A stretch of DNA of 64,000 nucleotides from Knoxdaviesia capensis. Lineage: Eukaryota > Ascomycota > Sordariomycetes > Microascales > Gondwanamycetaceae. Shown piece by piece: positions 24,486 through 35,275 of this stretch. The position numbers and the translations under genes were made by a program. Below the pieces are notes generated by a model. The model saw nothing but the letters and a program-made list of their open reading frames with translations. It made no database searches and was not told the DNA's origin. The stretch is from the NCBI GenBank assembly GCA_001510575.1, contig LNGK01000005.1, positions 3,596,574-3,660,573 on the forward strand, written 5' to 3'. Within the stretch, counting starts at the first letter, position 1; every line of letters begins with the position of its first letter.

Positions 24486-24650
24486 TCAGTTCCGACGGTA
24501 ATACTCGCAGTACTTCAAGAGACACCAAGATGCGCCGGTGACAACGGACGACTCGGTTACTGTGGTGCAGCCTGCAACGCCGCAAGAAGTGAAGACGGTT
24601 CCGGTGAGGTGGTAGCAGCGGTGGTGGATATGGTAGACAAAGGTGCACAT
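24486..24650 (-). CDS. 54-residue Cys/His-rich protein, copy A of a tandem pair
   Basis: Starts ATG at 24650 and ends TGA at 24486-24488, again exactly 54 codons. It begins MCTFVYHIHHRCYHLTGTVF and keeps cysteines at 2, 12, 23, 28, 43 and 48 and His at 9, 10 and 14, as in copy B. Overall about 18 of 54 positions are identical with no gap, which points to an old tandem duplication under constraint on the Cys/His frame rather than chance. A TATATAAAGG box lies about 160 bases upstream on the same strand (24813-24822), giving a plausible promoter. No TATA-like sequence lies in the 97 bases between the two copies, so both may come from one transcript. The TGA is the only stop between the two copies in this frame. 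Function unknown. Confidence 0.6.
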   Translation of the reverse strand: MCTFVYHIHHRCYHLTGTVFTSCGVAGCTTVTESSVVTGASWCLLKYCEYYRRN

Positions 24651-24812
24651 GGGCAAGCCGTATAAGGACGGGGTGGGCAGAGGGTCGATCGATCTATGTA
24701 TAGCGGGAAGCTGGTGGAGTAGAAGAGGCTTGGAGTTCTTTCGTAGAAGATGATGGTAGTATGGAGAGGAAGTAAAGTGCGGGGAGTGTCTCAGAAAGGT
24801 GAGGAAACAATG

Positions 24813-24822
24813 CCTTTATATA
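24813..24822 (-). promoter_or_regulatory. TATA box of the Cys-rich tandem unit
   Basis: Reads TATATAAAGG on the minus strand, about 160 bases before the start codon of copy A. Its orientation and distance suit a core promoter with a leader of about 130 bases. Confidence 0.5.
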
Positions 24823-26159
24823 GGACTCTTGTTGGAGTCAGGGGAAGTGTGAATAACAGTTCAGCTGAGTTGGGTCACCTGGGAGTGAGTCAAAATCAAA
24901 GGACTGAGTTATTTGGCAGAGAACATGACGACAGATGACTGGTGTGTGAGCCAGGTTACATGTTGACTCCTACGACACATCTTGAGGTTGTTTGTGACAA
25001 CTGTCTGGCTTGGGAGTGGTTGGTTGTACGGCTGGGAAGTTTGCGCTGGGCCCGTCTTGCCGGTGATGGCCGAAGGAAGCACTGGATATAGAACGTTTCT
25101 GGGGCTAAGGGTTGATCAATTCCTAGCTCCCTAGATAACTCTGGAATCAAAAAAGGAAATATACTTCTAAGACCTAGTAGTGGATAGATCTCAGATCACA
25201 TCTCCTCGAAATGTCTAACCTCAACATTGCTTGTGCAGCTGCCTGTTATGAAAGTAATGCTTATCTATCATATGATGACGATAGATACCTCGACTCAGCA
25301 ACTGATTTTGAGGACCTTCTATTTAGCCCTAAAAGTACTGAGAAGGACGATTGAAGCTGTGGTCTTCCTGTATCTTTTCAGTGTGTTGATAGACTCCATC
25401 ACTTAGTCTTCAGGACGTCCGTGAACGGCCCCACTCGCGGCCCGGCCCGGCCGAGCCAAACTTACCGGCCACCCAAGCTCTTGGAAAAACCGCCATATCA
25501 CGAACCAGGCCAAGCAGACAGCGATAAGTTAGTGTAGATCCGAGGGTGTTAGAGGCTTAGCATGCTAAAGAAATCAATTCAATCTCAACTGAGAGTTTCC
25601 CAGGCTGATTCATCTCTATAGGGATATAATTTTATTGACGAGCAAAAACACAAGCAGCAGGAATGCTCGTGCCTTGAGTTCGAAGTCGCCCACGGCCGAG
25701 ACAGCCGCCCCCACGGTTCGGCTGGCCGGTTGTTTATGCCGTCTGGAACCAGGGGTCTCGTGCGTGACTTTACGTCGCCTGTAAATCACATCGGCGATCA
25801 GTTGGAACTTCACTCCCACATGCCTTTCTCGCCCTTGCTCGGGGCCCAACATCTACGAGTCGACGAAACGGGCAAGAGTTTCGTATTACACATATACTCG
25901 TTCGGATATGCTGATATAAAATATCCTGGGGCATGGAATCATGAGATGGAAAAAGAAAAACCCCTTTCCTTGTCTCCGGGAGGTGGGTAGGGATAGTTCG
26001 GTACATACCTAAGGACCTAGGGAGGTACTAATATCGGAATCGAGATTTGTTACCAAACTCTATACTGGCATGACTTGCTCGAAGCTTTTACAGAGTGTCA
26101 CTTCATTTCTTGTTACCTCTGCCTTTTCATCCTCCATCTGACTTGCCCATAGTTAGGAT
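24823..26159. other. Intergenic region, AT-richer, with one doubtful 47-codon ORF
   Basis: No recognisable gene. A small plus-strand ORF at 25211-25354 (starts MSNLNIACAACYESNAYL, acidic C-terminus) has an acceptable start context but AT-ending codons unlike the neighbouring genes and no family I know. The remainder may include decayed upstream parts of the kinase pseudogene, but I could not identify its ATP-binding lobe. Confidence 0.4.
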
Positions 26160-26970
26160 GTCTAGATTCACAAATGAAACTGATAGCATGTCTAATCCTT
26201 TCAAATTCTAGTCCTTGCAAATGATTCGGCCCGGTTTCTGCCAGCCCAGCTTGGTGACATCGAGGAGCTTGGGTTCTATCGAAGAGGGGGGCTTCCATCT
26301 GGCCAACTGTCGACATTTTCCGGCGACATTCCGGGCCCGGAGGCCCCGAGATACATTGTTGGCTTTCTCGACTTTTAGCATTCGGAGCAAAGTTTTCTAC
26401 TCAACGACATCTGTCTGATTGACTTCGATCAAGCATTCTTGATTGAGTCTCCCCCACCACTCTCTCCAAGTGCAGGGCCCGCTCCAATTTTCACGTTTGA
26501 ATTAGATTGCCCAGCAGATCTACTACGAGCTCTCATAGAATACGTTGGGGGAATACCGTAATGATGGGAGGAAACACTGTTCACCGAAGTTGGCGGGCCA
26601 ACAACTGATACGATCCGTAGCAGCCCGATGACCGATTTATCTGGAGTGAACTCGCTGCGGCAGTAAATCAGAGGCATTTGGGACCAACCAGCAAAACCCT
26701 TCACCACCTAGTATCACGCTGTGTGATGAGAACAAGCCAGACCCAAAATGCGACGAGAGGAGATTTGGAAGCCCGGTGCGATCAGGATTGACGATATAGA
26801 CCTTGGTGGGTACTGCGATTCTGTCGAGAACATTATTGCGGCGTCCTTGCCTGAGATCCCAGCTGATGAGGTCGACCTGCTATTTGGGCTTGGTGTCCGG
26901 TGTTTTTATCTACGACCCAAATTTGCGGCTCACACCACATGACATTCCTGTCCATCCATGGTGTGATTTA
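26160..26970 (+). pseudogene. Broken SRPK-like protein kinase gene (C-lobe remnant)
   Basis: In one frame a kinase C-lobe can be read: LANDSARF after the catalytic-loop position, PRYIVGFLDF followed by a TAG, the metal-binding region as ICLIDFDQAFLIESPPP, and then FELDCPADLLRALIEYVGGIP followed directly by stops. Further on come IWKPGAIRIDDIDLGGY and EIPADEVDLLFGL, after which the frame shifts and the family ending GVFIYDPNLRLTPHDI...HPW appears in a different frame at about 26890-26965. These blocks are characteristic of the expanded fungal SRPK-like kinases. The activation-segment/APE region is deleted and no N-lobe was found. Several stops and at least one frameshift make it non-functional. 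Confidence 0.7.
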
Positions 26971-28011
26971 AATAGAAAGGGCCTTGAAAGGGGTTTCTAT
27001 ACCACGGAAACGGGGGCAAAAGGTACTTGACAGACGGTGAATCTTGTCAGTTTGGGCAGGATCGGAACCGGTGTTAGTCCGAGCGGCGGAGAAAAAGAAC
27101 AGGAAAATATCCAACACGGCGTTTGTGACAAATGCGGGCAGGCAGCCTAACACACGACAAACAACTTGATTGGGGTTGGAGTGGAGATTCAAAGAGCCTC
27201 AGCTGTTTTTTTTTTTTTTGGTTTCCCTGTCGACAAACCGGAGGGGGGCCGATGCGACCCAGAGAGCTGTGGTGCGTGGTGTGGGACCACGGAGAGCGGG
27301 TCGGTGGGGTGGTGCAACTACTGTACGAGGCAAACGAGGGTGGTCGGAGAGATCGGGCAAACAAGTGCTGTGCAGCGAACTGGATGTACTGGAGTACAAG
27401 GGGGAAATCGGGAAAGCAGAACGGGGAGAAAGTGCGGAGAGGGGGAGGAGACCAACGAGATGGCGAGGAGGGAAGAGTTGGAGGGCGGGAGAGGAGGGGA
27501 AAGTCTTGGAGGGCCCAGCGGAGATGTTCGTGTGAGGTATTGCAGATTTCGGCCGACGTAGCATTATGTTACCCAGGTGGCCCCTATACACACATCTTGG
27601 ACAACATATATACAGGCACACACGGCAACAATCAATGAGTGGTCGGGATGGAGGGATGGTTCGGAGGACACGGAATCCGGTACGACGAGGAGGGATATAG
27701 AAAATGACAATGGGGTGGGAGGCAGGCCAGTCTTCCGACCAGAAGAGAGAGAAAAAAAAAAAAGGAAGACTTTACTGAATACACACGCCCGCCCCATGAT
27801 CTAACCCCAGTGCGGACATCATATCAGACGCTTTTCGAGGAAACCGAGCACGAGATGGACGGTTGAAAGAAGCCATATGTGAAGAGGGCTTGAAAACGTC
27901 GGGCTGTCTGTGGACACCGGGCCGCGATACGAGCGGAACGAGGCGAGGGAGGGCAAGCAAACGAGGGGAAATCCTCGCAGGACACTGCAACTCTCTGGGG
28001 TAGTTTGTGTA

Positions 28012-28044
28012 TATGTGTGTGTGTATGTGTGTGTGTGTGTGTGT
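28012..28044. repeat. (GT)n microsatellite
   Basis: GT dinucleotide run with a few interruptions. Confidence 0.85.
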
Positions 28045-28112
28045 TTCTTTTTTGCATTCTTCCCTCTCGCTGCGGTGTTTCCCTTTTTTCTTTTGTAAAA
28101 AAAAAAGATTAT

Positions 28113-28150
28113 TTTTTTTAATTTAATTTAATTTAAATTTAAATTTAATT
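28113..28150. repeat. AT-only TTTAA repeat
   Basis: A block of TTTAA/AATTT units containing only A and T, including a self-complementary AAATTTAAATTT stretch. Confidence 0.8.
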
Positions 28151-29868
28151 CAATCTTGTTTTCCGTTTCTTGGTGACGTAAATTAGTGCCCGTGATCGGT
28201 GTCCGCCTAATGCACCGGCTTTGGCTCCTGTGATAAGACGAGTCGTGACTTTATTGTCTGTTATGGACAACACACGTAAGACGGTGCATTTTGGGACGAA
28301 CAAGTGCCGGGTCCCCCGAGCAGCGCGCATCAAGCGCACACGGTCAGATCAGCCCTAGGCCGATGATGCCGCCTTGGTACATAGATGTGCAGTCTTTGGA
28401 GGTTGCGAAAGCGAGGGGGACGAGGCTTGCGGGCACCCCAATGCAGACTTTGGCTGTGCCGGCGTTAAGGCAGGTTCTGGGCCGTGGTCGTTGGATGTGT
28501 GCCAGCAGATCGTCGTAACGGCTGAGGCGAATGCGTGGGCCCGCGAGAGAAAGAAAGAATGAGAGAGTGTGTGTGGGTGGATATCATGCATGCGGCTAAC
28601 ATACTCCGGAGCGGAGAAAGAAGTCCTGCCTGCCGGACCAAAAAGAAAAAAGAAAAAAAGGAAAATAACCCAGAAAGAAAGGTCCGGCCGCACCTGGAAG
28701 CCAAACGAGGAACGAGAGCTTGAGGATATGTCATCGTCCGACTGCTGCAACTTTGCATATATATATCAAGGTCCGGCCTTCCCGATTGTGTGTGGCCCTG
28801 GTCGTCTGCGGACTTCTCCTCCTCCCCCTCTTCAGTTGGGCTGTGAATCTCTCCTCCTGTTCTCTCTCTGGTTTTCTGGTTCTTGTGTGTGAGAGGCTGT
28901 CCAGGCATCGTGGCTTTCCAATCCCTCTTGACGGGCCGAGTCTCTCTCGAACAACTCACCAATTCGACGCAAAGTGTCGTCTGTGATTAATAAACCCCGA
29001 AATCTTACGAACCGCCTCGAAAGTCGGCCGAATCGCAGTCAAAAATACCTCCCGTTATCGTAGCTCCGTCACTCCCGCTTCGTTCGCCACTGCTCGGTGT
29101 AGAATCACCCACTTACACCCAATTTTTATCCTTTCCCCCCCCCTCTCGCGCCCCTGTTTTCCGGCGCTCTAAAACCGCCAAGTGACGTCGACAAGCGAAC
29201 TTCTGGCTCGAGATCCCTGGAATCTCTCGAGAACATATAAACCGAGGCACCGGCCCACCCTTTTTTTCCTCTCTCGCTGTGACGTTGGGGTGGTGTCCGG
29301 ACTGTCGGCGTGTTGCTGCTCGTCTTTTTCTCCATGTGGCGTGTTCTGTCACAGCTGTTTCTGGCACACTAAAAACGCCGCGCCAAAAGAATCCGATCAA
29401 TTCTTCCCTCCCGCATTTTTTTGGCTCATCTAGAAGCGTTGGTGACAGTCACGGAACCGGCTAGTAACGTCGTCTTGAGCTTTCCGGAGTCAGAAGACAG
29501 AACGGCGTAATCCTGCGACTTGCACGCTTGAGTTGAACTCTTTCGGCCTATTTATAAAACCCACGACTCCTCTTCTGACGGGCCTTTTTTCTTCTTTTTT
29601 CTTTTTTTTTCTCTTTTTTTCTCGCCCTCCTCATTTCATTTGTGAATTTTTCTTCTATTTTCTTCTATTTTCTTGTTCCTCCCCGTCCGTCTCGTCCATA
29701 CCTGATTTCCGGGCGATTTTTACGGTTCTCGAATCTCTGGCCTGGATTTCCAATCGGGGTTTGCGGCTCTTAAAGCTTTCCGTTTGGTTTATGCACTTAT
29801 CCGAGCTTCCACACGCGACCGACGTCACATTGTGCATCTATCGGGGCTGACTACAACTGTATGCAACC

Positions 29869-32226
29869 ATGCGGGACTCCGACCATAACGGGGCGCTAGT
29901 GCCTACAGGCGCAGAAAGCACGCGACCTCGCCAAAGTTCGTTTTCGTCTTCGGCTTCTTCGTCCTCTTCTTCCTCTTCTTCCTCTTCCTCCGCGACGGTG
30001 ACTTTCCCGGTCTTTTCTGCGCCAATTGCCGTCCCCGACTCTCAATCCACCGCTCCGGCCCTCCAGACCCGCCCGGCTCGCCGGTCTTCGTCGTCGGCCA
30101 CTGCTCGCCCGACCCCCCGGCGCCGCTCGTCGCTGAAGCCGCCGGCTTCCCCCGGCTTAAGACCCGGACCGCTGCCGCTGCCGGTGTTCAAGCTTGAGAG
30201 TTTCTCGAACCCGCGCCAGACTCCGGCAGCGTACTTAGCTGCCGACGAGCCCGAACGGAGCATCGAGAACGGAACTGCCGGCCGTCTTGCCGCTGTAGCG
30301 CAAAATCCCCGCAGTGCCTCCACCGCCAGCGCGATTTGGCGGTGGATCTCAGCCCCGGCTTCGCACCCCTGGCTGGCCTCATTTCGCCAATCTCCCCCCC
30401 AGAAGCTGCCTCCACTTGACTCTTCGTCGTCTCCTTTTCCCCCTTACCACGACGAGTCTCCATACTACTACCACGACCGCGAGTACGACGAGGACTCCGA
30501 CAACACCTCGCATCCGGGCCTAGACCACGAGCCGTTATACCCGGCCACCGACCACTTCGGAAACTCGTACTACCCGTTCTACCCCGTGGAAAAGCCGTCT
30601 CTGCGCGTCGGCCTGCTCTACCTGTACTACCACACCCTCTCAACCGGCGTGTTCTTCGCCCGCACCTTTCTTCACGTTGTCAACCGAGGCGCCTGCTACT
30701 CGCGCCTGCACCTCCGCCTGATGTTGGCCGCCGCCTCGCTGTTCGCCGGCGCCGTGCTGCTGGCGCCACGCATCTCCGAGTTCATGAAGGCGGAAGCCTT
30801 CTTCTCGGGCATCTGGACCCCGCCGCCCAGCGAGTCCGGCAACTTCACCATCCCCGCGCCCGACCCGGCGTCCTTCCTCGCGGCCTTCGAGCTGCCGCTG
30901 CACGCCGACGGCCGGTTCATCGTTGACTCGACCGGCCGCCGCTTCAAAATGGCCTCGATCAACTGGTACGGCGCCAGCGACATCCTGCTCGTGCCGGGCG
31001 GCCTGGACGTGCGCCACCGCGACGAGCTGGCCGCCACCATCCGCGAGCTGGGCTTCAACTCCGTGCGCATGCCGTACAGCGACGAAATGATCCTCTCGAC
31101 CGTGCCCACGCCCGCCGAGCTCGTCGCTGCGAACCCGGACCTTGTCAACCGCACCGCGCTCGACGTGTTCGATGCCTCGGTGCGCGCGCTGACCGCCGCC
31201 GGTCTCGCTGTCATCGTCAATAACCACATCACCGCTGCGGAATGGTGCTGTGGCGCCAACCCGTGCGACGCCGCCTGGGCGAACGACTACCTGGGCCCGT
31301 TGTGTCGGGTCCGCCAGACTGAGGACGAGTGGATTGCCAACTGGGAGACGGTGATGCACCGTTTCGTGGACGATCCGCTCGTTATCGGCGCTGATCTTCG
31401 CAACGAGGTTCGTGGTCTATGGGGCACCATGCCGTGGTCGCGCTGGGCCGAGGCCGCCGAACGTGCAGGAAACCGCCTGCTGCAGATGCGGCGCGACTGG
31501 CTGATCGTGGTGGAGGGGACCGAGTCTGCGAATGACGTGTCGGGTGCTCGCCACCGCCCTGTCGTGCTGGATCACCCGGAGCAGCTCATCTACTCGGCCC
31601 ATGTGTACATGTGGTCCGGATGGGGCAGCATGGACGGCCGTTTTGGCCGGCGCGAGTATGAGTCGTTCGCCGCGACCATGGAGTATAACTGGGGGTACTT
31701 GCTTGGCGGCTCGGAAGAGCGCCAAGCAGCCGCCGCCGCCGAAGCCGACGCCGAGCGGGAGAAGAACAAGAAGCAGCAGCACCAGCCGAGCCAGGCCGTG
31801 GCAGTCAACCCGGCAGACCCGGACACGCTCAGCACTGGGGCCACGTCGCTGTTCCCCAGCGCCGCCGCCACCGCCGCTGCCGCCGCCGCCGCCGCTAACA
31901 CGTCGCACATCGAGGAGCGCGGGCGCTCGCACCACGCATCGCACCACCACCCGCACTTCATCGCGTCGTCTCCCGTGCTGCACCCGGTGTGGGTGGGCGA
32001 GTTCGGCGCGCCGCGCACCGCGAGCCTGGGCGACGCGCGCTACTGGGCCAACCTGATGCGGTTCCTGCGCGCCACCGACGCCGACTTCGGCTACTGGGCG
32101 CTCAACCCGCGCAAGGCCCACGGCGACTCGGACGAGACGTACGGCCTGCTGCACGACGATTGGAAGACCCCGCGCTTGGACTACCGCTTGCGTGACATGC
32201 TCCGGTTGATGGGGCGGGATGTTTAG
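29869..32226 (+). CDS. Membrane-anchored glycoside hydrolase family 5 (cellulase-type) enzyme
   Basis: A single exon of 785 codons. The N-terminal ~280 residues are Ser/Pro-rich and include a long Ser run (about residues 25-41). One hydrophobic segment at about 283-300 (LMLAAASLFAGAVLLA) anchors the protein, probably as type II with the catalytic part outside. The catalytic domain starts near residue 345 with FKMASINWYGAS and GFNSVRMPYSDEMI. The acid/base is Glu513 in DLRNEV and the nucleophile is Glu711 in VWVGEFG; VNNH and YSAHVYMW are further GH5 signatures. Between the two catalytic Glu residues sits a low-complexity insert rich in Ala, Gln and His (about 625-695). GH5 enzymes hydrolyse beta-glucans or beta-mannans with retention; the exact substrate is not readable here. 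Strong GC bias at third positions. Confidence 0.9.
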   Translation: MRDSDHNGALVPTGAESTRPRQSSFSSSASSSSSSSSSSSSATVTFPVFSAPIAVPDSQSTAPALQTRPARRSSSSATARPTPRRRSSLKPPASPGLRPGPLPLPVFKLESFSNPRQTPAAYLAADEPERSIENGTAGRLAAVAQNPRSASTASAIWRWISAPASHPWLASFRQSPPQKLPPLDSSSSPFPPYHDESPYYYHDREYDEDSDNTSHPGLDHEPLYPATDHFGNSYYPFYPVEKPSLRVGLLYLYYHTLSTGVFFARTFLHVVNRGACYSRLHLRLMLAAASLFAGAVLLAPRISEFMKAEAFFSGIWTPPPSESGNFTIPAPDPASFLAAFELPLHADGRFIVDSTGRRFKMASINWYGASDILLVPGGLDVRHRDELAATIRELGFNSVRMPYSDEMILSTVPTPAELVAANPDLVNRTALDVFDASVRALTAAGLAVIVNNHITAAEWCCGANPCDAAWANDYLGPLCRVRQTEDEWIANWETVMHRFVDDPLVIGADLRNEVRGLWGTMPWSRWAEAAERAGNRLLQMRRDWLIVVEGTESANDVSGARHRPVVLDHPEQLIYSAHVYMWSGWGSMDGRFGRREYESFAATMEYNWGYLLGGSEERQAAAAAEADAEREKNKKQQHQPSQAVAVNPADPDTLSTGATSLFPSAAATAAAAAAAANTSHIEERGRSHHASHHHPHFIASSPVLHPVWVGEFGAPRTASLGDARYWANLMRFLRATDADFGYWALNPRKAHGDSDETYGLLHDDWKTPRLDYRLRDMLRLMGRDV

Positions 32227-32650
32227 GCGTGTGGAAGCGGGTGCTCTGTGATATAGAAAAGATGGATATATCTTTGATATTTAGACCGGATATATGGGAC
32301 ATCTCATGGGTTCGACGACACACTACACTGGGCCTTTTCAAGGGAATTGGCGAAACCGAACAGAAAGAGATCGGATATGTTTTTTATGGTTTCACTTCCG
32401 TTTTATACCCATCTCTCCTCTTATAGATAGAGTAGATATCCTGTTTTAGACGCCATGTATACAGGTACATTTCATGATTGATCTTTTGGTTTAATGCTTC
32501 GGCGACGATTCCGTGTGTATGACTTGAATGAACTGGCCTGGTGTCTCACAGGCCTGGTGCTGTAGTCTATCTGTGGATTCCATCTCTCGTGACAGTGTTA
32601 TGCAGCTGTCGAATAGGGGGCATATATACAAGGTATCTCCACCAATGTAT
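32227..32650. other. Convergent 3' region between GH5 and PPE1
   Basis: About 420 bases of AT-rich sequence receiving both gene ends. No gene seen. Confidence 0.6.
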
Positions 32651-34248
32651 CTAGACGCGTTTGCCCTGCCGGATCAGGTCGGAGACTTTCGGAGGCAGAA
32701 CCAGCGCGCTCCGGTCGTTCCGCTTGAAGAAGTCCACCAGCATGGTCGCTGTCCGCTGCGGGAGATCCTCGTGGATGAAATGGCCGGCTTCCGGGAATAC
32801 CTGCAGGGCGTATTTCCCTAGTGAACATAGACAACGTGCGTTAGGAACTTTGTTTGACGTTGCAAAGAGCGATGGTTCTCCTTTTACATACCCTGCATCT
32901 GACCGATCGTCAGCTCGGTATCCAGCCGATCGGTACCGGCCAGGAGCAGCAGCTTCCCGCCCCGAGAGCCCAGGAACTTGCGACTCAGCCCGTTGAACCA
33001 GCCGTGCCAGAACGGCTGGGTCTCCGCGAGGTCGGTGCGCCACCGCCACGGCCGCATGGTATCCCGGGCCTCGTCGCGGACCAGCAGCGCCGGCACCGAC
33101 GTCCGCGCCGAGGCCGTGCTGCGGATCGTCCGGCTGCGCAGGTGCCAGTCAATGGCCTGCTGCACCGTGGTGAACCCCGCCGGCCGTGTCATCAGGAACT
33201 TGTGCATGCTGGTCAGCGCATCGATCGCCGAGCCCTCGACCACGTCCAGCACCGCGTAGGCCAGAAGCACCCGGCTGAGCGCGGCCGCCTGCTCGCTCGG
33301 CCCGGCGGTTCCGGCGGGCGGCGGCGTGCAGATCCGGCTGGCGAGGTTCGTGATCACGGCGCCGCCCAGCGAGTGGCCGACCAGCACCACCGGCGGCAGC
33401 GTCGGCCACTTCATCGCGGCCTGCGTCTCGAAGATCACGTGTTCCAGGTCGTCGGTCAGCGTTTCCAGGCGTAGATCGGCCTCTGGCGGCGGGTTGTTCG
33501 GGTCGAAGTGAGCCGACGGCGGCACATCGGGCTCGAAGGTGGGGTCGGAGGACTGTTGGGGCGGCGGGGGTTGTGGGCGTGCTGCGGCGGCGGTCGGCGA
33601 GAGGTGTGTCGAGCCGTGGCCGCGGGCGTCGAGCGAGAGGATGCCCGCGCCGGGCAGGAGCTTGCGGATTTCGTGGCCGACGACGGCAAACGAGAGGCCG
33701 GACGAGCCGGCGCCGTGGTGCACGATGAAGAGCGGCGCCTTCTCGGCGGGGGACGTGAGGTAGGCGTGGAAGGTGATGGCGGAGCCGGGCGGGGTGAGGT
33801 ACAGCTCGCGCTCGAAGTAGGTGGTCCACGGGATCGGCTCGAGGCTGCGGCTTGCGCCGCGGAGGCCACCGGAGCTGCGAGGGTGTGAAGACAAACAGAG
33901 TTAGTCAGTACAAGGGCATGTCTGGCACGACGATCAGGGCCCAGACACGTACAGCTGCGGCCGCGCAAACAGCCCCTGGCTGGGCGACGGGATGATGGTG
34001 CCGGTCGACGAGGCCGAGCTGGCCGAGCTGGCCGACGACGAGTCGTCGTCCGGGTGCTCGGGGAGGTCGCCCAGGGTATCGCCGCCGTCGGCCTCGCTGC
34101 TCGCGGTGATCTCGGAGGCTGTGTGCAGCCGCGGCGGCTCGTTCGCGTCCGGCATGTCGAAGTCCTCGTCGGCCTCGGAGAGCGGCATCGCGGCCATGGC
34201 CATGCTGCCGAGCTTGGCCTTGGCCCAGTGCTTCTGGAGCTCGCTCAT
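32651..34248 (-). CDS. ppe1: Protein phosphatase methylesterase 1 (PP2A demethylase)
   Basis: Three exons on the minus strand: 34248-33953, 33874-32892 and 32817-32651, with GTACGT...CAG and GTATGT...TAG introns; total about 481 residues. The first exon (MSELQKHWAKAKLG) carries an acidic, Ser-rich linker. The alpha/beta-hydrolase core shows VHHGAGSSGLSF, LDARGHG, the nucleophile elbow VGHSLGGAV with Ser267, the family-specific AVLDVVEGSAIDALTSM with the acid Asp, and the catalytic His439 in EAGHFIHED. The FLMTRPAGF and AIDWHLRSRTIR blocks are specific to PME-1. The enzyme removes the C-terminal methyl ester from the PP2A catalytic subunit and so affects phosphatase holoenzyme assembly. A Pro/Gln-rich insert near residue 180 is longer than in yeast. 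The exon 1 donor was chosen because only GTACGT keeps the frame. Confidence 0.93.
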
Positions 34249-35275
34249 GGTGGGATATGGGAGGAAAGAGAGAGAGAGAGAGAGAGACAGAAGATGTCGT
34301 GATGTTGGATCGCCGGTTGAGTGTGCAGCTGCGGCCAGCTGAGTTTCACCCGACAAGACACACGTCCAGACCGAGAGGTCGGGTCCCGGGCTCCGTCAAC
34401 TGAGTTTTGAACACGCAATACGCATAGAACGAAGGCCAAGGAGTGTGGATTCTGCTTTTGGTAATGTAAGTGTCCGTATAGGAAGATTAGACCAAATGCC
34501 CCCGCGTTACCAATCGTCGAGGTCTGGAGAGGCAATAATTCGGGTTAGGGCATGAGGTGTGCGAGAAATCGAGAACAGGTGAGGATCTGAGCTGAATATA
34601 TATCGAACGCCCGCCTGAAAGAGATACGGAAAAATCCAGGAAATCAATGGTAGAAATGTCAAGAGAGATCAAAACAGGAGAGCTTCCAATGTGGTGTGAA
34701 AGTGAAGCGAAGGTGGGCGAATCACGCGGCCAAAAGTGTGTTGACGCGGGAGGTACCTCAAACCCCCGCAATTTCACATGAAAGGCCGAAGTACCTTGGA
34801 GCCAGATCGAAAGCGGCAGTAACCCTACGTGCGAACAGAAACCCTAAGCACACACCACTTATCACGATCACACAAAAACGAGAGTATATCAGACGTGATG
34901 TTATATTATGAGTACGACGCATCATCGCCCCGTTCACCTACATACATCCGACACAGAAAACAAGACACTACTCTCGCCGCAGCTCGGAAGATCTGGAAAC
35001 ATAACAGAAAAAAACGTAGGTAGTGATACATGTTCCTGCCCTTCCACCGCTATATATAAATCCAGGAAACAAAAAGACAAGAAAAAAGGAAAAGGAAAAG
35101 GGAAAACAAAAGAGAGAAATATATATCATGTGCGAGTCAGAGACATCGTGTGTGTTCTGTCCGTCCCCCAACAGCGAATCCTAAGCCAGGACGTCCGTGT
35201 AGCCAGAATTGAAGGACAACAAAAGGAGATAAGGAAAGTTGTGCAGAGAGTGGGTTGGTGGCCGCGTTTGAGCAT
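34249..35275. other. Intergenic region upstream of PPE1
   Basis: About 1 kb between the PPE1 start and the end of the FLC-type gene, both on the minus strand. It contains a (GA)n run at 34266-34287 just before the PPE1 start (CT-rich in the sense of PPE1, as usual for a leader) and a telobox AAACCCTAA at about 34840-34848. No gene seen. Confidence 0.55.

Larger units (their letters stand above)
26971..29868. other. Intergenic region upstream of the GH5 gene with simple repeats
   Basis: About 2.9 kb with no recognisable protein. The first half is purine-rich on the plus strand. It holds a (GT)n tract at about 28012-28044 and a TTTAA repeat at about 28113-28150. From about 29100 to 29700 the plus strand becomes T/C-rich, matching a leader for the GH5 gene. 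A short upstream ORF (ATG eight to nine bases before the GH5 ATG, other frame) might reduce translation. Confidence 0.5.

Noticed and set aside
24177..24665. A 162-codon plus-strand frame over the Cys-rich tandem
   Set aside because: The minus-strand pair shows conserved Cys/His spacing between copies, while this frame has no internal similarity or domain.
25730..25990. Possible kinase N-lobe before the SRPK-like remnant
   Set aside because: A stretch reading PVNHIGDQL faintly recalls the family start, but no Gly-rich loop or catalytic Lys follows, so I did not extend the pseudogene.
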